From positions 57,387-121,386 of the forward strand of contig NZ_WTVQ01000012.1 of the NCBI RefSeq assembly GCF_012910955.1: a DNA stretch of 64,000 nt. The letters are read 5' to 3'. This DNA comes from Aromatoleum diolicum. GTDB lineage: Bacteria; Pseudomonadota; Gammaproteobacteria; Burkholderiales; Rhodocyclaceae. The translations under genes were made by a program, and so were the position numbers. The notes beneath the pieces are model-generated. The model made no database searches. It was given only the letters and a program-made list of their open reading frames with translations, and was not told the origin of the DNA. Shown here in pieces: positions 18,919 to 28,062 of the stretch; positions within the stretch are counted from its first letter, which is position 1, and each line of letters begins with the position of its first letter.

Positions 18919-20265
18919 CTAGGTCTGTTGCGTCTCGGTCTTGCGCGGTCGGCGGCTGCGCGGTGCAGATTTTTTTGCCGGCTTGGCCGGCGCTTCATCC
19001 TGCTCCGGCTGGATTGATGGCTCGGCCATCGCCCGGGCCTCGGGCATCGCGGCGACAGGCTCTGCCTGCGCCACGTCCGGCCTGGCGTTTTCGGGTTTTG
19101 CCGCCTGGGACTTACCGCGTCGCGTCCTGCGACCGTCCGGCTTGGCAGTTTCCGGGAGGCCCCCTCCCGCTTCGGTGATTGCCGCCTCCGGCATGGCGAC
19201 CTCGGCCCTGACTGCTTCCGCTGTGACGGCTGCCGCCTCGGCCTTCTTCGGCGACGACTTGCGGCCACCGCGGCTCTTGCGGCGCGGCTCGTGGCGGGCA
19301 CCCGTTTCGTCGGCCGTTGTCGCCTCGGGAGCGGCCTCCGCGACGATCGCCGACTTTTCGCTCGTTTGCGGGCGGGTGTCGATTACCTGCCCGGGGTGCA
19401 CGGCCTCCGGCGCCTCGGCCCCGACCTCACCTGCGGCGGGCTTGCTGCTGCGATACACGTAGGCACCGGATTTTTCATCACGACCGAATTCGAGCAGACC
19501 GCGGGCCTGGGCTTCTTCGAGCAGGTTGCCGAAGGCGCGGAAGCCATAATAGGACTCGTTGAAGTCGGGCTTGCGACGCTTGATGGCCTCTTTGAGCATC
19601 GAAGCCCAGATGCGCACCCCGCTGTCACCGCGTTCCGACACCAGCGCATCGAAAGTCTCGACCGCCATTTCGATGGCCTTGGTCTTGCGTGCTTCGAGTT
19701 CGTCCTTGCGGCGCTTTTCCTCTTCGGGCGGACGCTTCGCGGCGGGCTGCGCTTCGCGGGTCTCGCGCTTGGCCGCGGTGCGCTGGATCTCGCGCACGAG
19801 GTCATCGTAGAAGATGAATTCGTCGCAGTTGGCGATCAGCAGGTCGGACGTCGACTGCTTGACGCCGACGCCGATGACTTGCTTGGCGTTCTCGCGCAGT
19901 TTGGAGACGAGGGGCGAGAAATCCGAGTCACCACTGATGATGACGAAGGTATTGACGTGCGATTTCGTGTAGCACAGATCGAGTGCATCGACGACGAGGC
20001 GGATGTCGGCGGAATTCTTGCCGGACTGGCGCACGTGCGGGATTTCGATCAGTTCGAAGTTGGCCTCGTGCATCGCGGCCTTAAAGCCCTTGTAGCGATC
20101 CCAGTCGCAGTAGGCCTTCTTGACGACGATGCTGCCCTTGAGCAGCAGGCGTTCGAGTACCGGCTTGATGTCGAATTTTTCGTATTTGGCGTCGCGCACG
20201 CCGAGGGCGACGTTTTCGAAGTCGCAGAACAAGGCCATGCTGACGTTATCGTGGGATGAAGCCAT
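18919..20265 (-). CDS. NYN-domain (LabA/DUF88) protein with OST-HTH/LOTUS-like domain and basic tail
   Basis: A 448-residue protein. Residues 8-150 form a NYN (PIN-like) nuclease domain with acidic residues in LFCDFENV, CDWDRYK, NSADIRLVVDALD and ISGDSDFSPLV, the four motifs expected at a metal-dependent RNase site. Residues about 200-270 (TFDALVSERG through AFGNLLEEA) resemble an OST-HTH/LOTUS RNA-binding domain. The last 170 residues are low-complexity Ala/Glu/Lys/Arg sequence ending in a cluster of basic residues. AGGAGAA precedes the ATG at 20265. It is probably an RNA-processing or RNA-binding factor; the target is unknown. Confidence 0.82.
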   Translation of the reverse strand: MASSHDNVSMALFCDFENVALGVRDAKYEKFDIKPVLERLLLKGSIVVKKAYCDWDRYKGFKAAMHEANFELIEIPHVRQSGKNSADIRLVVDALDLCYTKSHVNTFVIISGDSDFSPLVSKLRENAKQVIGVGVKQSTSDLLIANCDEFIFYDDLVREIQRTAAKRETREAQPAAKRPPEEEKRRKDELEARKTKAIEMAVETFDALVSERGDSGVRIWASMLKEAIKRRKPDFNESYYGFRAFGNLLEEAQARGLLEFGRDEKSGAYVYRSSKPAAGEVGAEAPEAVHPGQVIDTRPQTSEKSAIVAEAAPEATTADETGARHEPRRKSRGGRKSSPKKAEAAAVTAEAVRAEVAMPEAAITEAGGGLPETAKPDGRRTRRGKSQAAKPENARPDVAQAEPVAAMPEARAMAEPSIQPEQDEAPAKPAKKSAPRSRRPRKTETQQT

Positions 20266-20425
20266 GGGGTTCTCCTGTGAGGTGTCGGGCCTGATCGCCA
20301 CGCGGTACGAAAGGCGCACATGATAGCCATTCCTGTCGCACACGCGTGCTGTATTCCCCTGCTCGGCGTATGCGATTCATCGGGCGATCACGGCGCGCGC
20401 AGACCGCGTCGCACCGCGGCCGCCG

Positions 20426-20635
20426 TCATGTCTCCCCGTCATCGCGGATCAGCCGCCACGCAAGCCACATTCCCATGAATGCATTCGCGAGAGCAAGACT
20501 GGTGATCACGACAAGGCCCACCGAGCTGAGCGGATAGCTGCGAAGCGCCCATGCGAGCACCGATGACAGCAGGTTGAACACCAGCATTAGCCAGAACAGG
20601 GGATTGCGCGGCTGAAAGAGACGGGAGAGTTTCAT
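20426..20635 (-). CDS. small two-helix membrane protein
   Basis: A 69-residue protein with two hydrophobic segments (about residues 12-32 and 38-60) and a charged C-terminus. It begins 11 bp after the stop of the 2-hydroxyacid dehydrogenase gene on the same strand, so it may depend on that gene for translation; it has no ribosome site of its own. Family not recognised. Confidence 0.5.
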   Translation of the reverse strand: MKLSRLFQPRNPLFWLMLVFNLLSSVLAWALRSYPLSSVGLVVITSLALANAFMGMWLAWRLIRDDGET

Positions 20636-20646
20636 AGGCAAGGAGC

Positions 20647-21615
20647 TCAGGCGACTTTGTCGGGGGGAGTGCGTCCGTCGAAGTACGCAGTCACGTTGTC
20701 GAGCACCCGCATACCCATACCAACACGGGTTTCGCGTGTTGCGCTGCCCAGATGCGGTAGCAGCACGACATTTTCCATGGTCAGCAGGGCCTCGCTGACG
20801 CGCGGTTCGGCTTCAAACACGTCGAGTCCTGCGCCGGCGATCGTGCCATTGTGCAGGGCGTCGATCAGCGCCTGCTCATCGATGACTTCACCGCGTGCAG
20901 TGTTGATCAGGAAGGCCTCGCGACGCATTGTCGCCAGCCGTTCTCCATTGATCAAATGATGTGTGGCCGCGCCACCGGGACAGTGCAGCGAGACGAAATC
21001 CGCCTGCGCGAGCACCTCCTCGACCGAATCGCACTGACGGGCGTCGAGCCCTGCAAGCTGCTCCGGTGCAAGCCGGCTGCGGTTGAAGAACACGATCTTC
21101 ATGCCGAAGCCGTGCTGCGCGCGCATCGCGACCGCCTTGGCGATGCGCCCCATGCCGATGAGGCCGAGGGTCTTGCCGGTGACGCTGGTGCCGATCATGT
21201 GGGTCGGCCGCCAGCCGGTCCAGCTGCCGCTGCGCACTTCGCGCTCGCCCTCGCCCGCACGGCGGGCGGTCATCAGCATCAGGGTGATCGCGAGGTCGGC
21301 AGTGCAGTCGGTCAGCACGTCGGGGGTGTTGGTGACCGTGATGCCGCATGCCTTCGCCGCGTCGAGGTCGATGTGGCTGTAACCGACACCGTAATTCGCG
21401 AGGAGCTTTGCCCGTGGCGCCGTGCGGAGCACGCTGGCGTCGATGCGGTCGGACACGGTGGTCAGCAGCGCGTCACAGGACGCGAGCGCCTGCTGCATCT
21501 CCGGCGGGGTGAACGGGTGGTCGTCGTCGTTGAAAGACACGTCGAAGCGTTCCGCCAAGGCACGCTCGACTTCGGCAGGCCAGCGGCGGGTGACGATGAG
21601 TCGGGGTCGGGTCAT
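20647..21615 (-). CDS. D-isomer-specific 2-hydroxyacid dehydrogenase (glyoxylate/hydroxypyruvate reductase type)
   Basis: A 322-residue NAD(P)-dependent oxidoreductase. The nucleotide-binding motif is GLIGMGRIA near residue 150. The catalytic triad residues appear in order: Arg in NTARGEVID, Glu in FEAEP and His in LPHLGSAT. YGVGYSHID matches the substrate loop of the glyoxylate/hydroxypyruvate reductases. It is divergent from an FAD-dependent 2-hydroxyacid oxidase across a 294-bp region, a pairing suggesting related 2-hydroxyacid chemistry, though no pathway can be named. Confidence 0.85.
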   Translation of the reverse strand: MTRPRLIVTRRWPAEVERALAERFDVSFNDDDHPFTPPEMQQALASCDALLTTVSDRIDASVLRTAPRAKLLANYGVGYSHIDLDAAKACGITVTNTPDVLTDCTADLAITLMLMTARRAGEGEREVRSGSWTGWRPTHMIGTSVTGKTLGLIGMGRIAKAVAMRAQHGFGMKIVFFNRSRLAPEQLAGLDARQCDSVEEVLAQADFVSLHCPGGAATHHLINGERLATMRREAFLINTARGEVIDEQALIDALHNGTIAGAGLDVFEAEPRVSEALLTMENVVLLPHLGSATRETRVGMGMRVLDNVTAYFDGRTPPDKVA

Positions 21616-21909
21616 GGTCTTTCCTGATCATTGTGGGGTGCCGGAGATCAGCACGGATGCTAAACCATCGGCACGCGCACGGCGCCCCATGATGTTACTG
21701 GCGTGCGGTGTCCGTGGTCGTGCCGCGAAAGCGAGCGACGTCCGTTTCAGACACCGGGGGATGATCAATTCTGGAATTCCGGAATCGTTCCGAATAAACG
21801 GCTCGCCGGCGTCGGGCGAGGTCATTTGCACGCACTCGCCGATCTGGTAAAACCCTGTCCCGGCGATGGCTTGCCGACCATCGCGATCAACAGCAAGGAC
21901 GGAAAACGG

Positions 21910-23028
21910 ATGGAGACAGTCGATTGCGCCGTCATCGGCGCAGGCGTCGTCGGACTGGCGTGCGCCCGTTCGCTCGCCGAGGCGGGCCGCGAAGTGACGG
22001 TGCTCGAAAGCGAAACAGCGTTCGGGACCGGCATCAGTTCGCGCAACAGCGAGGTGATCCACGCAGGCCTCTACTACCCGCCCGGCTCGCTGAAGGCGCG
22101 TCTGTGCGTCGAAGGGCGCAACGCGCTGTATGAGTACTGCGCTGACCGCGGCGTTGCGCACGCGCGCTGTGGCAAGCTGGTCGTCGCGGCGAAGCCCGAC
22201 CAGGCCGACGCGCTGCAGGCGATCCGCTCCCGCGCCGAAGCGAACGGCGTGCAGGATCTTGCGCTGCTCGACCGTGCCCGGATCCGCGAACTCGAGCCGG
22301 CGCTCGACGCCCACGCCGCGCTGCTGTCGCCCTCGACCGGCATCGTCGACAGCCACGGCCTGATGCTGGCCTTGCTCGGCGACGCCGAACGACACGGCGC
22401 GCTGCTCGCCCTCGGCAGCCCGGTGATCGAAGGCCAGGCCGACGGCGACAGCGTCGTGCTGCACGTCGGCGGCGCGCAGGAGATGGAAATCCGCGCACGT
22501 TGGGTGATCAATGCGGCTGGCCTCGATGCCGTCGCTCTTGGCCGGCGCATCCGCGGCGCGGCGGCCGAAACCCTGCCGCAGGCGTGGTTCGCGCGGGGTG
22601 TGTATTTCACGCTCAGCGGCAAGGCGCCATTCTCGCGTCTGATCTACCCGATCCCCGAAGCGGGCGGCCTGGGCGTGCATCTGACGCTCGATCTCGGCGG
22701 ACAGGCCAAGTTCGGCCCCGATGTCGAATGGATCGCCGCGCCCGACTATTACGTTGATCCGGCCCGCGCCGAACGCTTCTACACTGCGATCCGTTCGTGG
22801 TGGCCGCAGCTTGAGGACGGGCGACTGCTTCCCGGCTATGCCGGCGTGCGCCCGAAGATCGCCGGTCCCGGCATGCCGGACGCCGATTTCCGTATCGACG
22901 GGCCGATGCAGCATGGCACACCGGGGCTAATTCACCTGTTTGGCATCGAGTCGCCGGGACTGACAGCGGCGCTCGCGATCGGGGAGTATGTTGCGCGGAT
23001 GGTCGCAGGCGCCCCGAAATCATCCTGA
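21910..23028 (+). CDS. LhgO-like FAD-dependent 2-hydroxyacid oxidoreductase
   Basis: A 372-residue flavoprotein of the DAO family. The dinucleotide-binding [10 protein letters not shown] follows directly after the N-terminus, and [23 protein letters not shown] is the region typical of L-2-hydroxyglutarate dehydrogenase LhgO. The C-terminal GYAGVRPK and GIESPGLT motifs also fit. LhgO oxidises L-2-hydroxyglutarate to 2-oxoglutarate and passes electrons to the quinone pool. The exact substrate cannot be fixed from sequence. The ATG at 21910 has a GGA-containing ribosome site; a longer in-frame extension upstream has none. It is not a class A monooxygenase and therefore is not a QhpG substitute. 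Confidence 0.8.
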   Translation: METVDCAVIGAGVVGLACARSLAEAGREVTVLESETAFGTGISSRNSEVIHAGLYYPPGSLKARLCVEGRNALYEYCADRGVAHARCGKLVVAAKPDQADALQAIRSRAEANGVQDLALLDRARIRELEPALDAHAALLSPSTGIVDSHGLMLALLGDAERHGALLALGSPVIEGQADGDSVVLHVGGAQEMEIRARWVINAAGLDAVALGRRIRGAAAETLPQAWFARGVYFTLSGKAPFSRLIYPIPEAGGLGVHLTLDLGGQAKFGPDVEWIAAPDYYVDPARAERFYTAIRSWWPQLEDGRLLPGYAGVRPKIAGPGMPDADFRIDGPMQHGTPGLIHLFGIESPGLTAALAIGEYVARMVAGAPKSS

Positions 23029-23202
23029 ATGCAGAAAGATGAAGCTGGCACTGCCGCAATTTAACCGCTGCAGAGCGCCCGGCCGGCGCGCGCTCCCGAA
23101 CCTTCCGATCCTCGCGGTGGTCTAATCACCACGGTCAGCACCTGACCGTGGCAATGCGCCGGCGACGCCTCAAGGCTGTCCGGCGTCGCGGGAGTCCGCG
23201 GC

Positions 23203-24027
23203 ATGACCATCTTTCCTTCGATTTCGCCAATCAGCCTGTTCGGGCTCGGAGCGCTAAGTCCCGTCTCCGCCCCCCTGGCGACGACGCAAAGCAGCCTGTC
23301 GTTTCTTGGCGGCGGATCGACCATTGTCGAACTTTCAGGGCTGGGGCAGTTACTGTCGGCCGTCGCGACTTTCCAGAACCGCCTCGCCGTGCTGCAACCC
23401 GGCTCGACCGACAGCGGCATCGGCCGGAATTTCGGCACTGACTTTGGTAGTCTGGCCGCGGAAGCGCAAAGCTTCGTCGACACCTTCAACGGCCTTCAGG
23501 GCAGTGTGAACGGGCTGAGCGGAATTTTTGGCGGATTCGCCACGTCCTCATCGGTCACACAGTTGGCCCGCGATCTCAACGAGCGCATCGCAAGCGTCTT
23601 CGACAACGGAGATTCGTCGCTCACCACCTTGTCCGATCTCGGTATCGAATTCCAGCCGTCGCCGTTTCCCGGCTTCGTCGGCAGCCCGAGCATCGACATG
23701 ACGGCAATGAAGGCCGCATTCGACGCGGACCCTGAAGGCAGTTTCGCGCTGCTCGCACGCGCGGTCGACGCGTTCGAGAAGCTTGCAGCCGACGTCACCG
23801 GCCCGGCTAACGGCATATCGTCGATCCTCGCCACCCAGATGCAGATCAGCGCGACACAGCTGTCGCTGAACCTGTTCGGCGACCAATCGGATGGTTCGCG
23901 CTCCGGCCTGCAGGGCATGACCGACCTCTTCGCCCTGGCCTCGCTCGGTGAAGGGCGAAACGAGACCCAGGCGCGCCTGCTGATCGCGATGAACGAATTC
24001 TCGCTGGTGTCATCGCTGCTGTCGTGA
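23203..24027 (+). CDS. orphan protein with FliD C-terminal-like region
   Basis: A 274-residue protein with no signal peptide, rich in Ser, Gly, Leu and Ala. From about residue 85 it follows the pattern of the C-terminal region of the flagellar cap protein FliD: AQSFVDTFNGLQ, then LSDLGIEFQP, MTAMKAAFDADPEGSFALL and a terminal hydrophobic helix. The D0-type N-terminus of true FliD is missing and no flagellar gene is in the window. GGGAG precedes the ATG. It may be a secreted or filament-associated protein, a decayed FliD paralogue or a phage-like component. I do not assign a function. Confidence 0.6.
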   Translation: MTIFPSISPISLFGLGALSPVSAPLATTQSSLSFLGGGSTIVELSGLGQLLSAVATFQNRLAVLQPGSTDSGIGRNFGTDFGSLAAEAQSFVDTFNGLQGSVNGLSGIFGGFATSSSVTQLARDLNERIASVFDNGDSSLTTLSDLGIEFQPSPFPGFVGSPSIDMTAMKAAFDADPEGSFALLARAVDAFEKLAADVTGPANGISSILATQMQISATQLSLNLFGDQSDGSRSGLQGMTDLFALASLGEGRNETQARLLIAMNEFSLVSSLLS

Positions 24028-24060
24028 CAACTCCGGTGCCCACCGGGCGATCCGCAGTCC

Positions 24061-24972
24061 CTAACCCGCGTCCCGGTTCGCACTGAGTAAAGCCCAGATC
24101 TTGTCGACCATGGGATTGCTGTTTTCCGCGGCGCGATGAAGCCGTACTTCCAGCGGGCAACTCCACTGCGACGGACCGGCCGGCACCAGCCGCCCTTCGG
24201 CGATTTCCCGGCCGACGCAACTCTCCGGCAGCCATCCGAGGCCGTGGCCCTCGACGATCATCGCCTTGAGCGCCTCCGACATGTGCGTATCGAACGAGCG
24301 GTCGAAATAGCAGCGTTCGTTCGCGCCCAGCAGGATCATCTCGACCACGTGCCCGAGATAAGTGCCTGACGAATAGGCGAGAAACGGCACCGCCGCCTCG
24401 ACCCGCCCGGGCAGCTTGTAGCGGGGCCGGCCGTCGTCGCGCGGCGCCGAGAACGGCAGCATGCGATCGGTGGCGAGCGCGAGATGCGGAAAGCGGATCG
24501 GATCGAGCAGCACCGGCAACTGCGGATGGTGGTAGACGATGAGCAGGTCGGTCGCGCCTTCGATCAGCGCGCTGGCCCCTTCCGGCACGTTGACGGCGCC
24601 GACGCGGGCGACGACGTTCCCCAGCGCTTCCTTCAGGCGGCCCAGCCAGCGCGGGAAGAAGGTCAGCGACAACGTGTGGGCGACGGAAAAGCGCACGGTG
24701 TCGACGTTGCTGGGCGACTGACCGCGCAGCACGGTGCGCATGTCGTAGGTGCGCCGCAGGATATCGGCGGCGAAACCGCGGAAGATCCGGCCGGCCGCCG
24801 TCAGGTGCACGCCTTGTGCCCGGCGGTCGATCAGTTCGACGCCAAGCCAGTCTTCCAGCGCCTGGATGTGGCGGCTGAAAGTGGGCTGCGACACATTGCG
24901 CCGCTCCGCCGCGCGCGAGAACGCCCGCGCGTCGGTCAGCGTCAGAAAATCCTCGATCCATTTTATTTGCAT
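24061..24972 (-). CDS. LysR-type regulator of the HypT/YjiE type, divergent from aspA
   Basis: A 303-residue LysR-family regulator. The winged helix-turn-helix spans residues 1-62 (FSRAAERRNVSQPTFSRHIQALED). The remainder is a two-lobed effector domain. The N-terminal pattern IKWIEDFLTL and the effector-domain layout resemble E. coli HypT. It is divergent from aspA over 152 bp containing a T-N11-A palindrome, so it is the likely regulator of the aspartase, transporter and racemase genes. The inducer is unknown; an amino acid or dicarboxylate is the natural guess. Confidence 0.85.
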   Translation of the reverse strand: MQIKWIEDFLTLTDARAFSRAAERRNVSQPTFSRHIQALEDWLGVELIDRRAQGVHLTAAGRIFRGFAADILRRTYDMRTVLRGQSPSNVDTVRFSVAHTLSLTFFPRWLGRLKEALGNVVARVGAVNVPEGASALIEGATDLLIVYHHPQLPVLLDPIRFPHLALATDRMLPFSAPRDDGRPRYKLPGRVEAAVPFLAYSSGTYLGHVVEMILLGANERCYFDRSFDTHMSEALKAMIVEGHGLGWLPESCVGREIAEGRLVPAGPSQWSCPLEVRLHRAAENSNPMVDKIWALLSANRDAG

Positions 24973-25044
24973 GTTCCACCCCGCCACCGGGCACCGGCAG
25001 AGAAATCCCGCCTGCCGCCCCTATTCGGCTTTCTTGGGCATGTT

Positions 25045-25059
25045 ATGCGTTTTTTGCAT
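25045..25059. promoter_or_regulatory. candidate LysR binding site upstream of aspA
   Basis: ATGC-N7-GCAT forms a palindrome that fits the T-N11-A rule of LysR regulators. It lies 73 bp from the LysR start and 66 bp from the aspA start, in the shared divergent region. A second GCAT-N3-ATGC overlaps it at 25038-25048. Confidence 0.5.
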
Positions 25060-25124
25060 GGCGCGACACGGAATCGCACGGCGCTCCGTAGCATTCATGC
25101 GTCGCAACCCCCACTGGAAGAAAA

Positions 25125-26543
25125 ATGTCCCTGAAAGCCGAACGCATCGAACACGACCTCCTTGGCGACCGCACTCTGCCCGCCGACTCCTATTACGGCG
25201 TGCACACCCTTCGTGCCGTCGAGAATTTTCCGATTACCGGCACCCCGATTTCGATCTACCCCGACCTCGTCGGCGCGCTCGCCGCGATCAAGCAGGCCGC
25301 CGCGCTGGCCAACAGCGAACTCGGGCTCCTCGACCACGAGCGGGCCGACGCGATCATCCGCGCCTGCGAGGAAATCCGCGGCGGCGCGCTGCACGAGCAT
25401 TTCGTCGTCGATGTGATCCAGGGCGGCGCCGGCACCTCGACCAACATGAATGCCAACGAAGTGATCGCCAACCGCGCGCTGGAACTGCTCGGCTACCGCA
25501 AAGGCGACTACGCCCGCCTGCATCCGAACGAGCACGTCAACATGAGCCAGAGCACCAACGACGTGTATCCGACGGCGCTGAAGCTGGCCGGCCACCAGGG
25601 CATCGTCGAGCTGATCGAGGCGATGGAAGTGCTGCGCAGCGCCTTCCACGACAAGGCGGTCGAGTTCGCCGACGTGCTGAAGATGGGCCGCACGCAGCTG
25701 CAGGATGCGGTGCCGATGACGGTCGGACAGGAGTTCTCGACTTACGTCGTGATGCTCGGCGAAGACATCGACCGGCTCAAGGAAGCGGTGCTGCTGATCC
25801 GCGAAATCAACCTCGGCGCCACCGCCATCGGCACGGGCATCAACGCTCACCCGGACTATGCCGGCCTGGTTTGCCGGCATCTGGCCGAGATCAGCGGGAT
25901 TCCCGTGCTGACCTCCCCCAATCTGGTCGAAGCGACGCAGGACTGCGGCAGCTTCGTGCAGCTGTCGGGCGTGCTGAAGCGCGTCGCCGTGAAGCTGTCG
26001 AAGGTCTGCAACGACCTACGCCTGCTGTCGTCCGGTCCGCGTGCCGGCTTCGGCGAGATCAACCTGCCGCCGATGCAGGCCGGCTCGTCGATCATGCCGG
26101 GCAAGGTGAATCCGGTGATCCCGGAAGTGGTGAACCAGATCGCCTTCGAAGTCATCGGCAACGACCTCACGATCTCCTTCGCCGCCGAAGCGGGGCAACT
26201 GCAGCTCAACGCCTTCGAGCCGATCATCGCGCACAGCCTGTTCAAGAGCGTCACGCACCTGCGCGCGGGCTGCCTGACGCTGGCCGAGCGTTGCGTCAAG
26301 GGCATCACGGTGAACCGCGAATTCCTGCGCCGCAGCGTCGAGAACTCGATCGGCCTCGTCACGGCGCTCAATCCCTACATCGGCTACGCCAACGCGACCG
26401 AGATCGCGCAGGAAGCGCTGGTCGGCGGCCACAGCGTGTATGGACTCGTGCTGAACAGGGGCCTGCTGACGAAAGCGCAGCTCGACGAAATCCTCAAGCC
26501 CGAGGTGCTGACGCAACCCCGCGCGCTGGTCGGACTGCAGTGA
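25125..26543 (+). CDS. aspA: aspartate ammonia-lyase
   Basis: A 472-residue member of the aspartase/fumarase superfamily, which converts L-aspartate to fumarate and ammonia. The signature GSSIMPGKVNP near residue 322 carries the catalytic Ser loop. NMSQSTNDVYPT and GRTQLQDAVP are the other two conserved regions. The N-terminal YYGVHTLRA is typical of AspA rather than fumarase. GGAAG precedes the ATG. It is the first gene of a likely operon with the symporter 73 bp downstream, allowing uptake and deamination of aspartate to feed the TCA cycle or fumarate respiration. Confidence 0.94.
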   Translation: MSLKAERIEHDLLGDRTLPADSYYGVHTLRAVENFPITGTPISIYPDLVGALAAIKQAAALANSELGLLDHERADAIIRACEEIRGGALHEHFVVDVIQGGAGTSTNMNANEVIANRALELLGYRKGDYARLHPNEHVNMSQSTNDVYPTALKLAGHQGIVELIEAMEVLRSAFHDKAVEFADVLKMGRTQLQDAVPMTVGQEFSTYVVMLGEDIDRLKEAVLLIREINLGATAIGTGINAHPDYAGLVCRHLAEISGIPVLTSPNLVEATQDCGSFVQLSGVLKRVAVKLSKVCNDLRLLSSGPRAGFGEINLPPMQAGSSIMPGKVNPVIPEVVNQIAFEVIGNDLTISFAAEAGQLQLNAFEPIIAHSLFKSVTHLRAGCLTLAERCVKGITVNREFLRRSVENSIGLVTALNPYIGYANATEIAQEALVGGHSVYGLVLNRGLLTKAQLDEILKPEVLTQPRALVGLQ

Positions 26544-26616
26544 CAGGGCGCTGACGCGCTGACGTGAAAAGCGCGCGCAAATAACTCCAAAGAAGTTCGT
26601 GTCGAGGAGACTCAAA

Positions 26617-27936
26617 TTGAAACTGAATAAACTCACCACCTGGATCTTCATCGCCCTCGTGCTCGGCATCGTCGTCGGCTACGTGTGCAACACGACGGCG
26701 CCCGATGCCGCGGCGGCGAAGGAAACGGCCAGTTATTTCTCCGCCCTGGCGGATATCTTCCTGCGCATGGTCAAGATGATCATCGCGCCGCTGGTGTTCG
26801 CGACGCTGGTGTCGGGCATCGCCAGCCTCGGCGACACCAAGGCCGTCGGCCGCATCGGCCTGAAGGCGATGGGCTGGTTCGTCACGGCGTCGTTCGTCTC
26901 GCTGGTGCTCGGGCTGCTGTGGGCCAACCTGCTGCAACCCGGACACAGCCTGAACCTGCCGCTGCCCGACGCGGGTGCCGTGACGAACCTGAAGACGGCA
27001 TCGCTGAACTTCAAGGACTTCATCGTCAATGTGTTTCCGAAGAGCGTCTTCGATGCGATGGCGACGAATTCGGTGCTGCAAATCGTCATCTTCTCGCTGT
27101 TCTTCGGCTTCGCGCTCAGTTCGCTGAAGGACGCGACCGGCAAGGCGATGGTGTGCACGATCGAAGAGCTGGTGCACGTGATGATCAGGATCACCGACTA
27201 CGTGATGCTGTTCGCCCCGATCGGCGTCTTCGCCGCGGTGGCGGCCGCGATCACGGTACAGGGCCTGGGCGTGCTGTCGACCTATGCGACGCTGATCGGC
27301 AGCTTCTACCTCGGCCTGGCCTCGCTGTGGCTGGTGCTGATCGGTGTCGGCTACTTCATCCTGAAGGGTCGCGTGTTCACGCTGCTCGGGCTGGTCAAGG
27401 AACCGACCGTGATCGCCTTCTCGACGGCGAGCAGCGAGGCGGCCTATCCGAAGACGATGGAGCAGCTCGAGAAGTTCGGCGTCAAGGACGAGGTGACCGG
27501 CTTCGTGCTGCCGATGGGCTACGCGTTCAACCTCGACGGATCGATGATGTACCAGGCGTTCGCGATGATCTTCATCGCCCAGGTCTATGGCATCGAGATG
27601 TCCTTCATGACGCAGGTGTCGATGCTGCTGGTGCTGATGGTAAGCAGCAAGGGCATGGCCGGCGTGTCGCGCGCCTCACTGGTCGTCGTCGCCGCGACGC
27701 TGCCGATGTTCAATCTGCCGGAGGCGGGCCTGCTGCTGATCATGGGGATCGACGTCTTCCTCGACATGGGCCGCACCGCCACCAACGTCATCGGCAACAG
27801 CCTGGCGACCGCGGTGATCGCGAAGTGGGAAGGGAAACTCGGGCCGACCGTCGCCGATGAGGACGAGCTCGACGACCTGGTTCCGGAACCCGCGCTGCCC
27901 GCGACGGCGACCGCTGCCGAAGCCATGCGGGCCTGA
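26617..27936 (+). CDS. dicarboxylate/amino acid:cation symporter (GltP/DctA family)
   Basis: A 439-residue inner-membrane transporter. Conserved motifs include SSEAAYPKTME (serine-rich re-entrant loop), NLDGSMMYQAFAMIFIAQ (unwound transmembrane 7) and DMGRTATNVIGN (substrate and cation site near the C-terminus). The placement after aspA suggests aspartate, glutamate or C4-dicarboxylate uptake. The start is set by the ribosome site: GAGGAGA at 26604-26610 sits 6 bases before a TTG at 26617, while the GTG at 26599 lies upstream of that site. Confidence 0.9.
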   Translation: MKLNKLTTWIFIALVLGIVVGYVCNTTAPDAAAAKETASYFSALADIFLRMVKMIIAPLVFATLVSGIASLGDTKAVGRIGLKAMGWFVTASFVSLVLGLLWANLLQPGHSLNLPLPDAGAVTNLKTASLNFKDFIVNVFPKSVFDAMATNSVLQIVIFSLFFGFALSSLKDATGKAMVCTIEELVHVMIRITDYVMLFAPIGVFAAVAAAITVQGLGVLSTYATLIGSFYLGLASLWLVLIGVGYFILKGRVFTLLGLVKEPTVIAFSTASSEAAYPKTMEQLEKFGVKDEVTGFVLPMGYAFNLDGSMMYQAFAMIFIAQVYGIEMSFMTQVSMLLVLMVSSKGMAGVSRASLVVVAATLPMFNLPEAGLLLIMGIDVFLDMGRTATNVIGNSLATAVIAKWEGKLGPTVADEDELDDLVPEPALPATATAAEAMRA

Positions 27937-27956
27937 TCCGGCTTCGGCATCGACGG

Positions 27957-27996
27957 CGCCCCGCGAGTCCGCATGGGTTCGCGGGGCGTTTTCCTT
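27957..27996 (+). terminator. Rho-independent terminator after the symporter gene
   Basis: CGCCCCGCGA and TCGCGGGGCG form a 10-bp stem around a 12-base loop, followed by TTTTCCTT. It lies 20 bp past the symporter stop codon and may attenuate transcription into the racemase gene. Confidence 0.75.
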
Positions 27997-28062
27997 CATT
28001 CCGTCCGGATCGCCGTCCGTCGCAGCCCGCGATCGCGGCATTCCGATTCACAGGAGAACCAA

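Noticed and set aside
21910..23028. The FAD oxidoreductase as a possible missing QhpG
   Set aside because: It belongs to the DAO/LhgO branch, not the class A flavin monooxygenases, and lies 8 kb from the qhp cluster beside a 2-hydroxyacid dehydrogenase.
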